This document shows, piece after piece, positions 1 through 5,160 of a stretch of DNA of 5,160 nt. Position numbers and translations under genes: made by a program. This DNA comes from Ornithinimicrobium sp. Its GTDB lineage: Bacteria; Actinomycetota; Actinomycetes; Actinomycetales; Dermatophilaceae. The notes under the pieces were generated by a model that had not been told where the DNA came from, ran no database searches, and was given only the letters and a program-made list of their open reading frames with translations. The DNA lies in NCBI GenBank assembly GCA_030145965.1, contig JASKZT010000411.1:1-5160 (forward strand), given 5' to 3'. Positions within the stretch are counted from its first letter, which is position 1, and each line of letters starts with the position of its first letter.

Positions 1-2
1 CC

Positions 3-428
3 GACCCCACCGCCGTCGACGTCCCCGAGCTCGCCCACGACCTGCGCATCGCCTGCATGCGGGTGGCGCGCCGCGTCCGCTACGACGCGGACAACACCGT
101 GCCCCCGCACCTCTTCAGCGTGCTGGTGCGGCTCTCCGAGCAGCCCCGGACCGTCGGCGAGCTCGCCTCCATCGAGCAGGTGAGCGCCCCGAGCATGAGC
201 CGGACGGTCACCCAGATCTGCGAGGCGGGGTATGCCGTGCGCATGGCCGACGAGCACGACGGGCGCCTCGTGCGCCTGGCCCTCACGACGCTGGGCGAGG
301 ACACGGTGCGGACCGAGCGCGAGCACCGCGACCGGTGGTTCACCGAGCGCCTGGGCGACCTGAGCGCCGAGGACCAGCGCCTGCTGCGTCGCGCCACCGA
401 GCTGCTGGGTGAGCTGGTCGCCCGATGA
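3..428 (+). CDS. MarR-family transcriptional regulator (5' end outside window)
   Basis: This is a winged-helix DNA-binding repressor of the MarR family, which typically acts as a dimer and releases DNA on binding a small phenolic or drug-like ligand. The reading frame is already open at the window edge (first full codon at base 3), giving 141 visible residues. The upstream residues DPTAVDVPELAHDLRIA form the usual MarR N-terminal helix, so the internal ATG at 57 is not the true start. The recognition helix lies around QVSAPSMSRTVTQI and the wing around DEHDGRLVRLALT, where the Asp-x-x-Asp-Gly-Arg pattern is typical of the family. A C-terminal helix (about the last 30 residues) would complete the dimer interface. 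Its TGA overlaps the exporter start as ATGA, so the two are probably co-transcribed and translationally coupled. It likely autoregulates this operon, but its promoter and operator are not in view and the ligand is unknown. Confidence 0.9.
   Translation, partial: DPTAVDVPELAHDLRIACMRVARRVRYDADNTVPPHLFSVLVRLSEQPRTVGELASIEQVSAPSMSRTVTQICEAGYAVRMADEHDGRLVRLALTTLGEDTVRTEREHRDRWFTERLGDLSAEDQRLLRRATELLGELVAR
227..237 (+). repeat. GGTATGCCG motif, copy 1 (GGGGTATGCCG)
   Basis: First of four copies of the word GGTATGCCG in the window. It lies in the MarR coding frame as GGG-TAT-GCC (Gly-Tyr-Ala), where TAT is a Tyr codon otherwise replaced by TAC. The match extends to GGGGTATGCCGT with copy 3. Confidence 0.7.
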
Positions 429-1717
429 GCGCGATGTTCAGCGCGCTCTCGGTGCGCAACTACCGGGTCTACGCGGCGGGCGCGCTCATCTCCAACACCG
501 GCACCTGGATGGGCCGCGTCGCCCAGGACTGGGTCGTCCTCACCCAGCTCACCGACAACTCCGCCTCCGCGCTGGGCATCGTCACCGGCCTGCAGTTCCT
601 GCCCATCGTGCTGCTCACGCCGCTGGCCGGGGCGCTGAGCGACGCCTTCCCCAAGCGGCGGGTCATGCTCGTCAGCCAGTCGCTCATGGCGGTCTTCGCG
701 CTGGTCATGGGCCTGTGGGTGCTGCACGGCTCGATGGAGCTGTGGCACATGTACGTCCTGGCCTTCCTCTCCGGCGCCGCCTCGGCCGTCGACGCCCCGG
801 CCCGCCAGTCCTTCGTCTCGGAGATGGTGCCGCAGGAGAAGCTGACCAACGCGGTCGGCCTCAACAGCGCCTCCTTCCACTCCGGCCGCCTCATCGGCCC
901 GGCCACCGCAGGCCTGCTCATCGCCGCCTTCGGCACCGGCCCGACGCTGGTCCTCAACGCCTTCACCTTCGTCGCCGTCATCGTGGCGCTGCTGGCGCTG
1001 GACGTGAGGCGGCTGGCGCCGATGCCCGACCGCACCGGGATGGGGCGGGCGAGGATCAGCGAGGGGGTCGCCTACGTGCGGCGACGACCGGACATCATCC
1101 TCATCATGGTCGTGGCGTTCATGCACGGGACGTTCGGGATGAACTTCCAGATCACCAACGCGCTCATGGCCACCGAGGTCTACGGCAAGGGCGTCGAGGA
1201 GTACGGCGTGACCGGCTCGGTCATGGCGATCGGGTCGCTGGCCGGGGCGCTGCTGGCCGCGCGGCGGGAGAGGCCGCGCTGGCGCCTGCTGCTCGGGTCG
1301 CTCGCGCTGTTCTCCCTCTTCAGCCTCGTCCTCGCGCTCGCGCCGTCGTTCACGCTCTACACCCTCCTCCTCGTTCCGACCGGGCTCACCGCGCTCACGG
1401 TCATGGTCAGCGCCAACGCGATGGTGCAGCTCTCGGTCGACCAGGCCGTGCGCGGCCGCGTCATGGCCCTCTACATGGCCGTCTTCTTCGGCGGGACGCC
1501 CATCGGCTCGCCGATCATCGGCTGGGTCGGGGAGACCTACGGGGCGCGCTGGACCATCCTCATCGCCACCGTGGCGTGCGGCCTGACCGCCGTGGCTGCG
1601 ATCATCTACGTGATGCGGCACGACAACCTGCGGCTGCGCCTGCGCGCCAGCTGGCTGCATCCGCTGTACCTCGAGCGCCCGGCGCTCACCGAGCCGATCC
1701 CCGAGAAGGTGACCTGA
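425..1717 (+). CDS. MFS transporter, MFS_3 / EntS-like exporter family
   Basis: A 430-residue inner-membrane carrier of the major facilitator superfamily, most like the MFS_3 (enterobactin exporter EntS-like) group; members are proton-driven exporters. The opening SVRNYRVYAAGALISNTGTWM followed by AQDWVVL is characteristic of MFS_3. Motif A is at residues 69-79 (GALSDAFPKRR) between helices 2 and 3. A second family signature, DAPARQSFVSEMVP with a downstream GRLIGPATAG, lies around residues 122-163. The C-terminal half carries VRGRVMALYMAVFFGGTPIGSP. Hydrophobic segments are spread over the whole length, consistent with about 12 spans, and a basic central loop (about 195-220) separates the halves. 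Length is normal and nothing is broken. The start overlaps the MarR stop by ATGA, and its own stop overlaps the next small ORF by ATGA. Pairing with a MarR regulator suggests export of the regulator's ligand; the actual substrate cannot be read from sequence. Confidence 0.93.
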   Translation: MSAMFSALSVRNYRVYAAGALISNTGTWMGRVAQDWVVLTQLTDNSASALGIVTGLQFLPIVLLTPLAGALSDAFPKRRVMLVSQSLMAVFALVMGLWVLHGSMELWHMYVLAFLSGAASAVDAPARQSFVSEMVPQEKLTNAVGLNSASFHSGRLIGPATAGLLIAAFGTGPTLVLNAFTFVAVIVALLALDVRRLAPMPDRTGMGRARISEGVAYVRRRPDIILIMVVAFMHGTFGMNFQITNALMATEVYGKGVEEYGVTGSVMAIGSLAGALLAARRERPRWRLLLGSLALFSLFSLVLALAPSFTLYTLLLVPTGLTALTVMVSANAMVQLSVDQAVRGRVMALYMAVFFGGTPIGSPIIGWVGETYGARWTILIATVACGLTAVAAIIYVMRHDNLRLRLRASWLHPLYLERPALTEPIPEKVT

Positions 1718-1803
1718 TGATGACCGCCCGCACCCGACGCATCGTTGTCCTCGTCGCGCTGGCGGCGCTGATCCTCGCGCCCGTCCTCGCCGCGATCCTC
1801 TAG
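1717..1803 (+). CDS. 28-residue single-span small membrane protein (putative)
   Basis: A short ORF beginning ATGATG directly on the exporter stop codon (ATGA overlap, 1717-1720) and ending TAG at 1801-1803. The product has a short basic head (MMTARTRR) followed by about 20 almost purely aliphatic residues (IVVLVALAALILAPVLAAIL) that end the protein. This predicts one membrane span with the N-terminus inside. An AAGGTG sequence at 1706-1711, 5-8 bases before the two possible ATGs, could serve as ribosome site. The ribosome site of the next gene overlaps its stop, so its translation would lead ribosomes straight onto the hydrolase gene. It could be a small partner of the exporter or a leader that couples translation. 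It could also be fortuitous: an open frame this short is weak evidence alone, and I do not recognise the family. Confidence 0.55.
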   Translation: MMTARTRRIVVLVALAALILAPVLAAIL

Positions 1804-1809
1804 GAGGAG
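1802..1809 (+). promoter_or_regulatory. Strong Shine-Dalgarno for the GGT-family gene, overlapping the upstream stop
   Basis: AGGAGGAG lies 4 bases before the ATG at 1814 (6 bases from the AGGAGG core), near-ideal complementarity to the 16S rRNA tail. Its first two bases are part of the TAG stop of the 28-codon ORF. It fixes the hydrolase start and implies termination-reinitiation coupling. It is the strongest ribosome site I see in the window. Confidence 0.85.
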
Positions 1810-1813
1810 CCCG

Positions 1814-3643
1814 ATGACCTTCACCACCCGCCCGACCCTCACCGGCACCGTCGGCATGGTCTCGAGCACGCACTGGCTGGCCTCGCAGGCCGCCATGCGG
1901 ATGCTCGAGCTCGACGGCAACGCCGCCGACGGCGCGGTGGCCGCCGGCCTCGTCCTGCAGGTGGTGGAGCCGCACCTCAACGGGCCCGGCGGCGACCTGC
2001 CGCTCATCGTCGCCTCCGTCGACGACCCCACCCCGCGGGTCCTCTGCGGACAGGGCCCGGCGCCCGCGGGCGCCACGCCCGAGCACTTCGCCGCGGCCGG
2101 GCTGGACCGCGTGCCCGGCTCCGGCCCGCTGGCGACCGCCGTCCCGGGCGCCTTCGACGCCTGGATGGTCCTCCTGCGCGACCGCGGCACGATGACCGCG
2201 CGCGAGGTCGTCGCCCCCGCCCTGCACTACGCCCGCCACGGCCACCCCGTCCTGGAGCGGGTGTGCCGCACGATCGACGCGGTCCGCGACCTCTTCACCC
2301 ACGACTGGACGACGTCGGCGGACCAGTGGCTCGTCGACGGCGCCGCGCCGCGGCCGGGCTCGCTCGTGACCAACCCCGCCTGGGCCGACACCCTCGAGCG
2401 GCTGCTCGCCGAGGAGGCCGCCGCCGGAGGCACCCGTGAGCAGGGCATCGAGGCGGTGCGCCGGGCCTGGTCGCAGGGGTTCGTCGCCGAGGCGCTCGGG
2501 GCCTTCGCGCGCAGGCCGTTCCGTCACTCCGGCGGCGAGGTGCTGCCCGGGGTGCTCACCGCCCAGGACCTCGCCGACTTCGAGGCGACCTGGGAGGACG
2601 CGGTCACGCTCGACTGGCGAGGGCGCACGATCGCCAAGACCGGCCCCTGGGGCCAGGGCCCGGCGATGCTCCAGGTGCTGCAGATGGTCGACGCGACCGG
2701 CGCCGACGACCTCGGCACCGTCGAGGGCGTCCACACCCTCGTCGAGGCGTGGAAGCTGGCGATGGCCGACCGCGAGGCGTGGCTCGGCGACAGCGCCGAG
2801 GTGCCGCTCGACGACCTGCTCGACCCCGCCTACGCCGCGCAGCGGGCCGCCCTCATCGGGCCCTCCGCCAGCCGCGAGCTGCGCCCCGGGTCGCCCGGCG
2901 GCCGCGAGCCGCGCGTCGCCGCGCAGGCCCTCCTCGTCGACGGCGCGGGTGCCACCGACGCCACGGCGGGGGAGCCGACCGTCCGCCGCGAGCCGGTGAC
3001 CGCGGCACCCCCCGAGGACGCGGCCGAGCCGTTCGTCACCCCCGAGGGCCAGACCCGCGGCGACACCTGCCACGTCGACGTCGTCGACCGCTGGGGCATG
3101 CTCGTCTCCGCCACCCCGAGCGGCGGCTGGCTGCAGTCCTCGCCGTTCGTGCCCGAGGTCGGGTTCGCCCTCGGCAGCCGGCTGCAGATGATGTGGCTCG
3201 AGCAGGGCCTGCCCAGCTCGCTGGTCCCCGGCCGCCGGCCCCGCACCACCCTGACGCCCACGCTCGTCCTGCGCGACGGCATACCGGTGCTCGCGTGCGG
3301 GAGCCCGGGCGGCGACCAGCAGGACCAGTGGCAGAGCGTCTTCCTGCTGCGCCACCTCGTCGGCGGATTGTCGCTGCAGGAGGCGATCGACGCCCCGCAG
3401 CTGCACACGACGAGCTTCCCCGGCAGCTTCCACCCCCGGGCCACCGAGCCCGGCGTGGTGCTCGCCGAGTCGCGGCTCGGGGCCGACGTCGTCGAGGGCC
3501 TGCGCGAGCGCGGCCACGAGGTGCTCGAGCAGGGTCCCTGGACGCTCGGACGCCTCTGCGCGGTCGCGCGCGACCCCGGCACCGGCGTGCTCTCCGCCGG
3601 CGCCAACCCGCGCGGGATGCAGGGGTATGCCGTCGGGCGCTGA
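1814..3643 (+). CDS. Gamma-glutamyltransferase-family Ntn hydrolase (proenzyme), substrate uncertain
   Basis: A 609-residue GGT-superfamily proenzyme expected to cut itself before Thr418 (context GDTCHVDVVD) into a large (1-417) and a small (418-609, 192 aa) subunit, the new N-terminal Thr being the nucleophile. The small subunit matches E. coli GGT (190 aa) in size. Family landmarks include WLASQAAMRMLELDGNAADGA and PHLNGPGGDLPL near the N-terminus, EAWKLAMADREAWLGD, RRPRTTLTPTLVLRDG and the oxyanion-loop GSPGG. By my hand alignment to E. coli GGT, Arg114 becomes Gln80 (CGQGPAP instead of DFREMAP), Asn411 becomes Gly438, Gln430 and Asp433 fall on Arg and Met, and Ser462-Ser463 become Thr-Thr. 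The gamma-glutamyl pocket is therefore largely not conserved. Relatives with such changes include acylase-like and amidohydrolase members (YwrD, HpxW, cephalosporin acylase types). There is no signal peptide, so a cytoplasmic enzyme is likely, unlike periplasmic E. coli GGT. An Ala/Pro/Glu-rich, probably disordered linker (about 357-416) precedes the cleavage site. It is last in the MarR-exporter operon. Confidence 0.92.
   Translation: MTFTTRPTLTGTVGMVSSTHWLASQAAMRMLELDGNAADGAVAAGLVLQVVEPHLNGPGGDLPLIVASVDDPTPRVLCGQGPAPAGATPEHFAAAGLDRVPGSGPLATAVPGAFDAWMVLLRDRGTMTAREVVAPALHYARHGHPVLERVCRTIDAVRDLFTHDWTTSADQWLVDGAAPRPGSLVTNPAWADTLERLLAEEAAAGGTREQGIEAVRRAWSQGFVAEALGAFARRPFRHSGGEVLPGVLTAQDLADFEATWEDAVTLDWRGRTIAKTGPWGQGPAMLQVLQMVDATGADDLGTVEGVHTLVEAWKLAMADREAWLGDSAEVPLDDLLDPAYAAQRAALIGPSASRELRPGSPGGREPRVAAQALLVDGAGATDATAGEPTVRREPVTAAPPEDAAEPFVTPEGQTRGDTCHVDVVDRWGMLVSATPSGGWLQSSPFVPEVGFALGSRLQMMWLEQGLPSSLVPGRRPRTTLTPTLVLRDGIPVLACGSPGGDQQDQWQSVFLLRHLVGGLSLQEAIDAPQLHTTSFPGSFHPRATEPGVVLAESRLGADVVEGLRERGHEVLEQGPWTLGRLCAVARDPGTGVLSAGANPRGMQGYAVGR
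3276..3285 (-). repeat. GGTATGCCG motif, copy 2 (minus strand)
   Basis: Read on the minus strand this is GGTATGCCGT, inside the GGT-family gene. On the coding strand it makes GGC-ATA-CCG (Gly-Ile-Pro), using the rare Ile codon ATA. It has CC rather than GG just before the core, unlike the plus-strand copies. Confidence 0.65.
3622..3633 (+). repeat. GGTATGCCG motif, copy 3 (GGGGTATGCCGT)
   Basis: At the 3' end of the GGT-family gene, again in frame as GGG-TAT-GCC (Gly-Tyr-Ala), five codons before the stop. It is identical over 12 bases with copy 1. Confidence 0.7.
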
Positions 3644-3657
3644 CCGGGTGCATCGCC

Positions 3658-3663
3658 TACCGT
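3658..3663 (+). promoter_or_regulatory. Possible -10 element (TACCGT) for the unknown-protein/pdxH pair
   Basis: The 52-base gap after the GGT-family stop contains TACCGT, which fits the loose actinobacterial TANNNT -10 pattern. Initiation about 7 bases downstream would give a 5' leader of about 26 bases containing the AGGAG ribosome site. No convincing -35 is found at 16-18 bases: CTGACC at 3640-3645 is only 12 bases away. Read-through from the upstream operon is an equally good explanation, as no terminator hairpin is seen here. Confidence 0.3.
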
Positions 3664-3685
3664 GAACGTGCAGCAGACACCGAGC

Positions 3686-3690
3686 AGGAG
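3686..3690 (+). promoter_or_regulatory. Shine-Dalgarno AGGAG deciding the GTG start at 3696
   Basis: AGGAG sits 5 bases upstream of the GTG codon at 3696 and has no better-placed start nearby, so it selects GTG as the initiation codon of the small unknown protein. Confidence 0.75.
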
Positions 3691-3695
3691 AACCC

Positions 3696-4088
3696 GTGGC
3701 ATCCCCCAACGTCGCCAAGCTGGCGCTCAAGTACGGCCCGATCGTCTACACGCTGGCCCAGCGCTACGGGCCCCAGGTCATGGAGCAGATGCTCAAGAAC
3801 CGTGAGCCCGCGCAGAGGTTCGTCAGCGAGCGCACCGGCAAGGTGCGCACCAGCTCGCGCCGCCGCGCGCTCGACCACGCCGAGTCGGTCGTCGACGGGT
3901 CGCTGCAGCAGGTCTTCCACCGCGGCCAGCCCTACTGGGTCGTCTTCTCCCACGGCGAGCCGGTCGGCACCCACCCGCACACCGAGGCCTCCTTCGACGT
4001 GCTGCTGCTCAACGCCGACCCCGCCCGCCGGGTGCGCCCGGAGGAGCTGCGCCGCACGATACGGCTGCCGCGCCGGACCAGGCGCTGA
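3696..4088 (+). CDS. Conserved-looking protein of unknown function, 130 aa, basic
   Basis: I do not recognise a named family. The GTG start is supported by AGGAG 5 bases upstream, and codon third positions are almost all G/C, as in the neighbouring genes. The first 35 residues look like an amphipathic helical stretch rich in Tyr-Gly-Pro (KYGPIVYTLAQRYGPQVMEQ). Next comes a strongly basic segment around residues 45-60 containing TSSRRRALDHAE. A probable beta-strand part follows (QPYWVVFSHGEPVGTHPHTEASFDVLLLNA), and the tail is Arg-rich (ending LPRRTRR). There are no transmembrane spans, signal peptide, Cys residues or metal motif. The basic character would allow nucleic-acid or membrane-surface contact, but this is only inference. 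Its stop is followed after one base by the start of the PNP oxidase gene, so the two are very likely co-translated, and a role linked to B6 metabolism is possible but unproven. Confidence 0.85.
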   Translation: MASPNVAKLALKYGPIVYTLAQRYGPQVMEQMLKNREPAQRFVSERTGKVRTSSRRRALDHAESVVDGSLQQVFHRGQPYWVVFSHGEPVGTHPHTEASFDVLLLNADPARRVRPEELRRTIRLPRRTRR

Positions 4089-4089
4089 G

Positions 4090-4776
4090 GTGCCGCCCTA
4101 CAGCGAGCACCGCACGGACTACGAGGGCGAGGGGCTCTCGGAGGACCAGGCGCCCGACGCGCCCCTCGAGGTCGTCCACGCCTGGCTCGAGGCCGCGGTG
4201 CGGCGCCACGGGGAGCAGGGCGACGTGCCCGAGCCGATGGCGATGTCGGTCGCGACCGTCGACACCGACGGCGTCCCCGACGTGCGCACCGTGCTGCTGC
4301 GCTCGCTGGACCGCCGCGGGCCCGCCTTCTTCACCAGCACCCGGTCGACCAAGGGCGAGCAGCTGGGGGGCAACCCCGGCCTGGCGGCGGCGTTGACCTG
4401 GCCCTCGATGTACCGCTCGATCCGCTTCCGGGGGTATGCCGAGCTGCTGCCGACCGAGGAGGTCACCGCCTACTTCCGCAGCCGGCCGTGGGGCTCGCGC
4501 ATCAGCGCGCACGCCTCCGCGCAGTCCCGGCCGGTGCCCGACCGTGCGGCCCTGGAGGAGGCCTACGCGCGGATGGCCGCGCGCTACCCGGACACCGGCC
4601 GCGAGGACGACGTGCCGGTCCCCGAGGGGTGGGGCGGCTACCGCCTCGTGGCCGACCGGGTCGAGCTCTGGGCCGGGCGGCGCAGCCGTCTGCACGACCG
4701 CCTCGTGTGGGAGCGGGTCGGACCCGGCGGCCTGGACGAGCCGTCGGCGTGGAGCCGCGTGCGGCTGGCGCCGTGA
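4090..4776 (+). CDS. pdxH: Pyridoxine/pyridoxamine 5'-phosphate oxidase
   Basis: A 228-residue FMN-dependent oxidase that converts pyridoxine or pyridoxamine 5'-phosphate to pyridoxal 5'-phosphate with O2, the salvage step of vitamin B6 metabolism; it acts as a cytoplasmic dimer. The split-barrel FMN domain spans about 48-145 and the C-terminal dimerisation domain about 175-228. By alignment with E. coli PdxH, conserved residues are Arg8 and Tyr11 (Arg14/Tyr17), Arg66, Thr82, Lys88, Tyr128-Arg132-Ser136 (phosphate of PLP), Gln145-Ser146, Trp194 and the RLHDR motif at 200-204. Four contacts differ: Lys72 is Arg71, Tyr82 is Phe81, Arg88 is Thr87 and Gln111 is Ser110. The GTG start at 4090 is chosen because it directly precedes the Arg-x-x-Tyr segment and sits one base after the upstream stop; the ribosome site is weak, suggesting translational coupling. 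Length matches the family (E. coli 218 aa). Confidence 0.95.
   Translation: MPPYSEHRTDYEGEGLSEDQAPDAPLEVVHAWLEAAVRRHGEQGDVPEPMAMSVATVDTDGVPDVRTVLLRSLDRRGPAFFTSTRSTKGEQLGGNPGLAAALTWPSMYRSIRFRGYAELLPTEEVTAYFRSRPWGSRISAHASAQSRPVPDRAALEEAYARMAARYPDTGREDDVPVPEGWGGYRLVADRVELWAGRRSRLHDRLVWERVGPGGLDEPSAWSRVRLAP
4431..4441 (+). repeat. GGTATGCCG motif, copy 4 (GGGGTATGCCG)
   Basis: Inside pdxH, in frame as GGG-TAT-GCC (Gly115-Tyr116-Ala117). Every other Tyr codon in this gene is TAC. Confidence 0.7.
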
Positions 4777-4807
4777 CCCCCGCACCCGCGACCGTAGGAT
4801 GGCGGGC
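4773..4807 (+). promoter_or_regulatory. Leaderless-type promoter of the ideR-like gene
   Basis: A -10 hexamer TAGGAT (4795-4800) is preceded, after a 16-base spacer, by a -35 candidate GTGACC (4773-4778) that overlaps the pdxH TGA stop. Transcription starting 7-8 bases after the -10 would begin at or next to the GTG at 4808, giving a leaderless mRNA, an arrangement common in actinobacteria. No Shine-Dalgarno is needed and none is present. No IdeR-box-like palindrome is evident, so iron autoregulation is not supported here. Confidence 0.65.
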
Positions 4808-5160
4808 GTGAGCGAGCTGATCGACACCACCGAGATGTACCTCAAGACCGTCCTCGAGCTCGAGGAGGACGGGGTCGTCCCGATGCGTGCACGGATCGCG
4901 GAGCGGCTGGCCCAGTCCGGGCCGACGGTGTCGCAGACGGTGGCGCGGATGGAGCGGGACGGCCTGCTGCACGTCGCGCGCGACCGCCACCTGGATCTCA
5001 CCGAGCACGGGCGCCTGGCCGCGGTACGGGTCATGCGCAAGCACCGCCTCGCCGAGCGGCTCCTCACCGACGTCATCGGCCTCGACCTGGCGTACGTCCA
5101 CGAGGAGGCCTGCCTCTTGGAGCACGTCATGAGCGACCAGGTCGAGCAGCGGATCCTGCA
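4808..5160 (+). CDS. ideR: Iron-dependent repressor of the DtxR/IdeR family (3' end outside window)
   Basis: The first 117 codons of a metal-responsive repressor that, with Fe(II) bound, dimerises and shuts off siderophore and iron-uptake genes while often activating storage genes. The visible part matches mycobacterial IdeR almost residue for residue ([20 protein letters not shown], then [20 protein letters not shown]). The helix-turn-helix lies about 27-50, with recognition residues SGPTVSQT (37-44). With GTG 4808 as codon 1, the DtxR metal ligands fall on their exact standard numbers: Met10, Cys102, Glu105, His106 for the primary site and His79, Glu83, His98 for the ancillary site. This register, and the -10 box ending 7 bases upstream, favour GTG 4808 over the in-frame ATG at 4799. 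The rest of the dimerisation domain and the SH3-like domain lie beyond the window. It seems to be its own transcription unit after pdxH. Confidence 0.95.
   Translation, partial: MSELIDTTEMYLKTVLELEEDGVVPMRARIAERLAQSGPTVSQTVARMERDGLLHVARDRHLDLTEHGRLAAVRVMRKHRLAERLLTDVIGLDLAYVHEEACLLEHVMSDQVEQRIL

Noticed and set aside
57..59. ATG as the start of the MarR gene
   Set aside because: Typical MarR N-terminal helix residues continue upstream in frame to the window edge, so the true start lies outside.
409..1716. Upstream extension of the small-ORF frame across the exporter gene
   Set aside because: The translation is Arg/Gly/His/Ala-rich out-of-frame read-through of the MFS gene; only the last 28 codons look like protein.
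2737..2787. Repeated GAGGCGTGG within the GGT-family gene
   Set aside because: It encodes the two Glu-Ala-Trp steps of the family motif EAWKLAMADREAWLGD, so protein sequence explains it.
80..3730. Very long open frame on the minus strand (over 1200 codons)
   Set aside because: It is the antisense shadow of GC-rich codons in the MarR, MFS and GGT genes. Its translation is His/Arg/Gly/Ala/Asp-rich low-complexity with no domain, and it runs across several well-supported genes.
2749..4089. Upstream extension of the pdxH frame over the GGT-family gene and the unknown protein
   Set aside because: The frame is open only because stop codons are rare at this GC content. The translated part is Arg/Ala/Pro-rich, and family similarity to PdxH begins only at about 4090.
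4799..4801. In-frame ATG as the start of the ideR-like gene
   Set aside because: It overlaps the TAGGAT -10 box and would shift every metal ligand three residues away from DtxR numbering; GTG 4808 fits both.
4785..4806. Inverted repeat CCCGC ... GCGGG around the ideR -10
   Set aside because: Arms are only five bases of pure G/C with a 12-base loop, expected by chance at this composition, and unlike the AT-containing IdeR box.
4009..5130. Long minus-strand frames opposite pdxH and ideR
   Set aside because: They are antisense to two clearly recognised genes, and their translations are Arg/Pro/Ser-rich without any domain signature.

Overview
The window is very GC-rich (roughly 70% or more by eye), with C or G at almost every third codon position. 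It uses GTG starts, has strong AGGAGG-type ribosome sites beside leaderless-type promoters, and carries a textbook IdeR/DtxR iron regulator. This points to a high-GC actinobacterium, perhaps a Micrococcales/Intrasporangiaceae-like genome; the family level is a guess. All genes lie on the + strand and are tightly packed. I see no tRNA, rRNA, CRISPR array, insertion sequence or phage gene.

Region 1 (1-3643) reads as one operon: a MarR-family repressor (5' end outside the window), an MFS_3-type exporter overlapping it by ATGA, a 28-codon single-span membrane ORF overlapping the exporter by ATGA, and a gamma-glutamyltransferase-family Ntn hydrolase. The hydrolase's AGGAGGAG ribosome site overlaps the small ORF's stop codon. 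The layout suggests a substrate-responsive regulator controlling export plus amide-bond hydrolysis of one class of small molecule. The hydrolase keeps the catalytic Thr but has lost most of the residues that hold the gamma-glutamyl group in E. coli GGT, so its substrate is probably not glutathione.

Region 2 (3644-4776) starts after a 52-base gap with a possible weak promoter. It holds a small basic protein of unknown function followed, one base later, by a pyridoxine/pyridoxamine 5'-phosphate oxidase (vitamin B6 salvage) that keeps most active-site residues but differs from the E. coli enzyme at four cofactor or phosphate contacts.

Region 3 (4777-5160) holds a likely leaderless promoter (-35 overlapping the previous stop codon, -10 TAGGAT) and the first 117 codons of an IdeR/DtxR orthologue that runs off the end.

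The least expected signal is a short DNA word, GGTATGCCG, present four times (three on +, one on -). These copies hold four of the only five TAT/ATA triplets in the window and force rare Tyr and Ile codons. This suggests selection on the DNA word itself, as for a chromosome-organising or recombination motif, rather than on the proteins.
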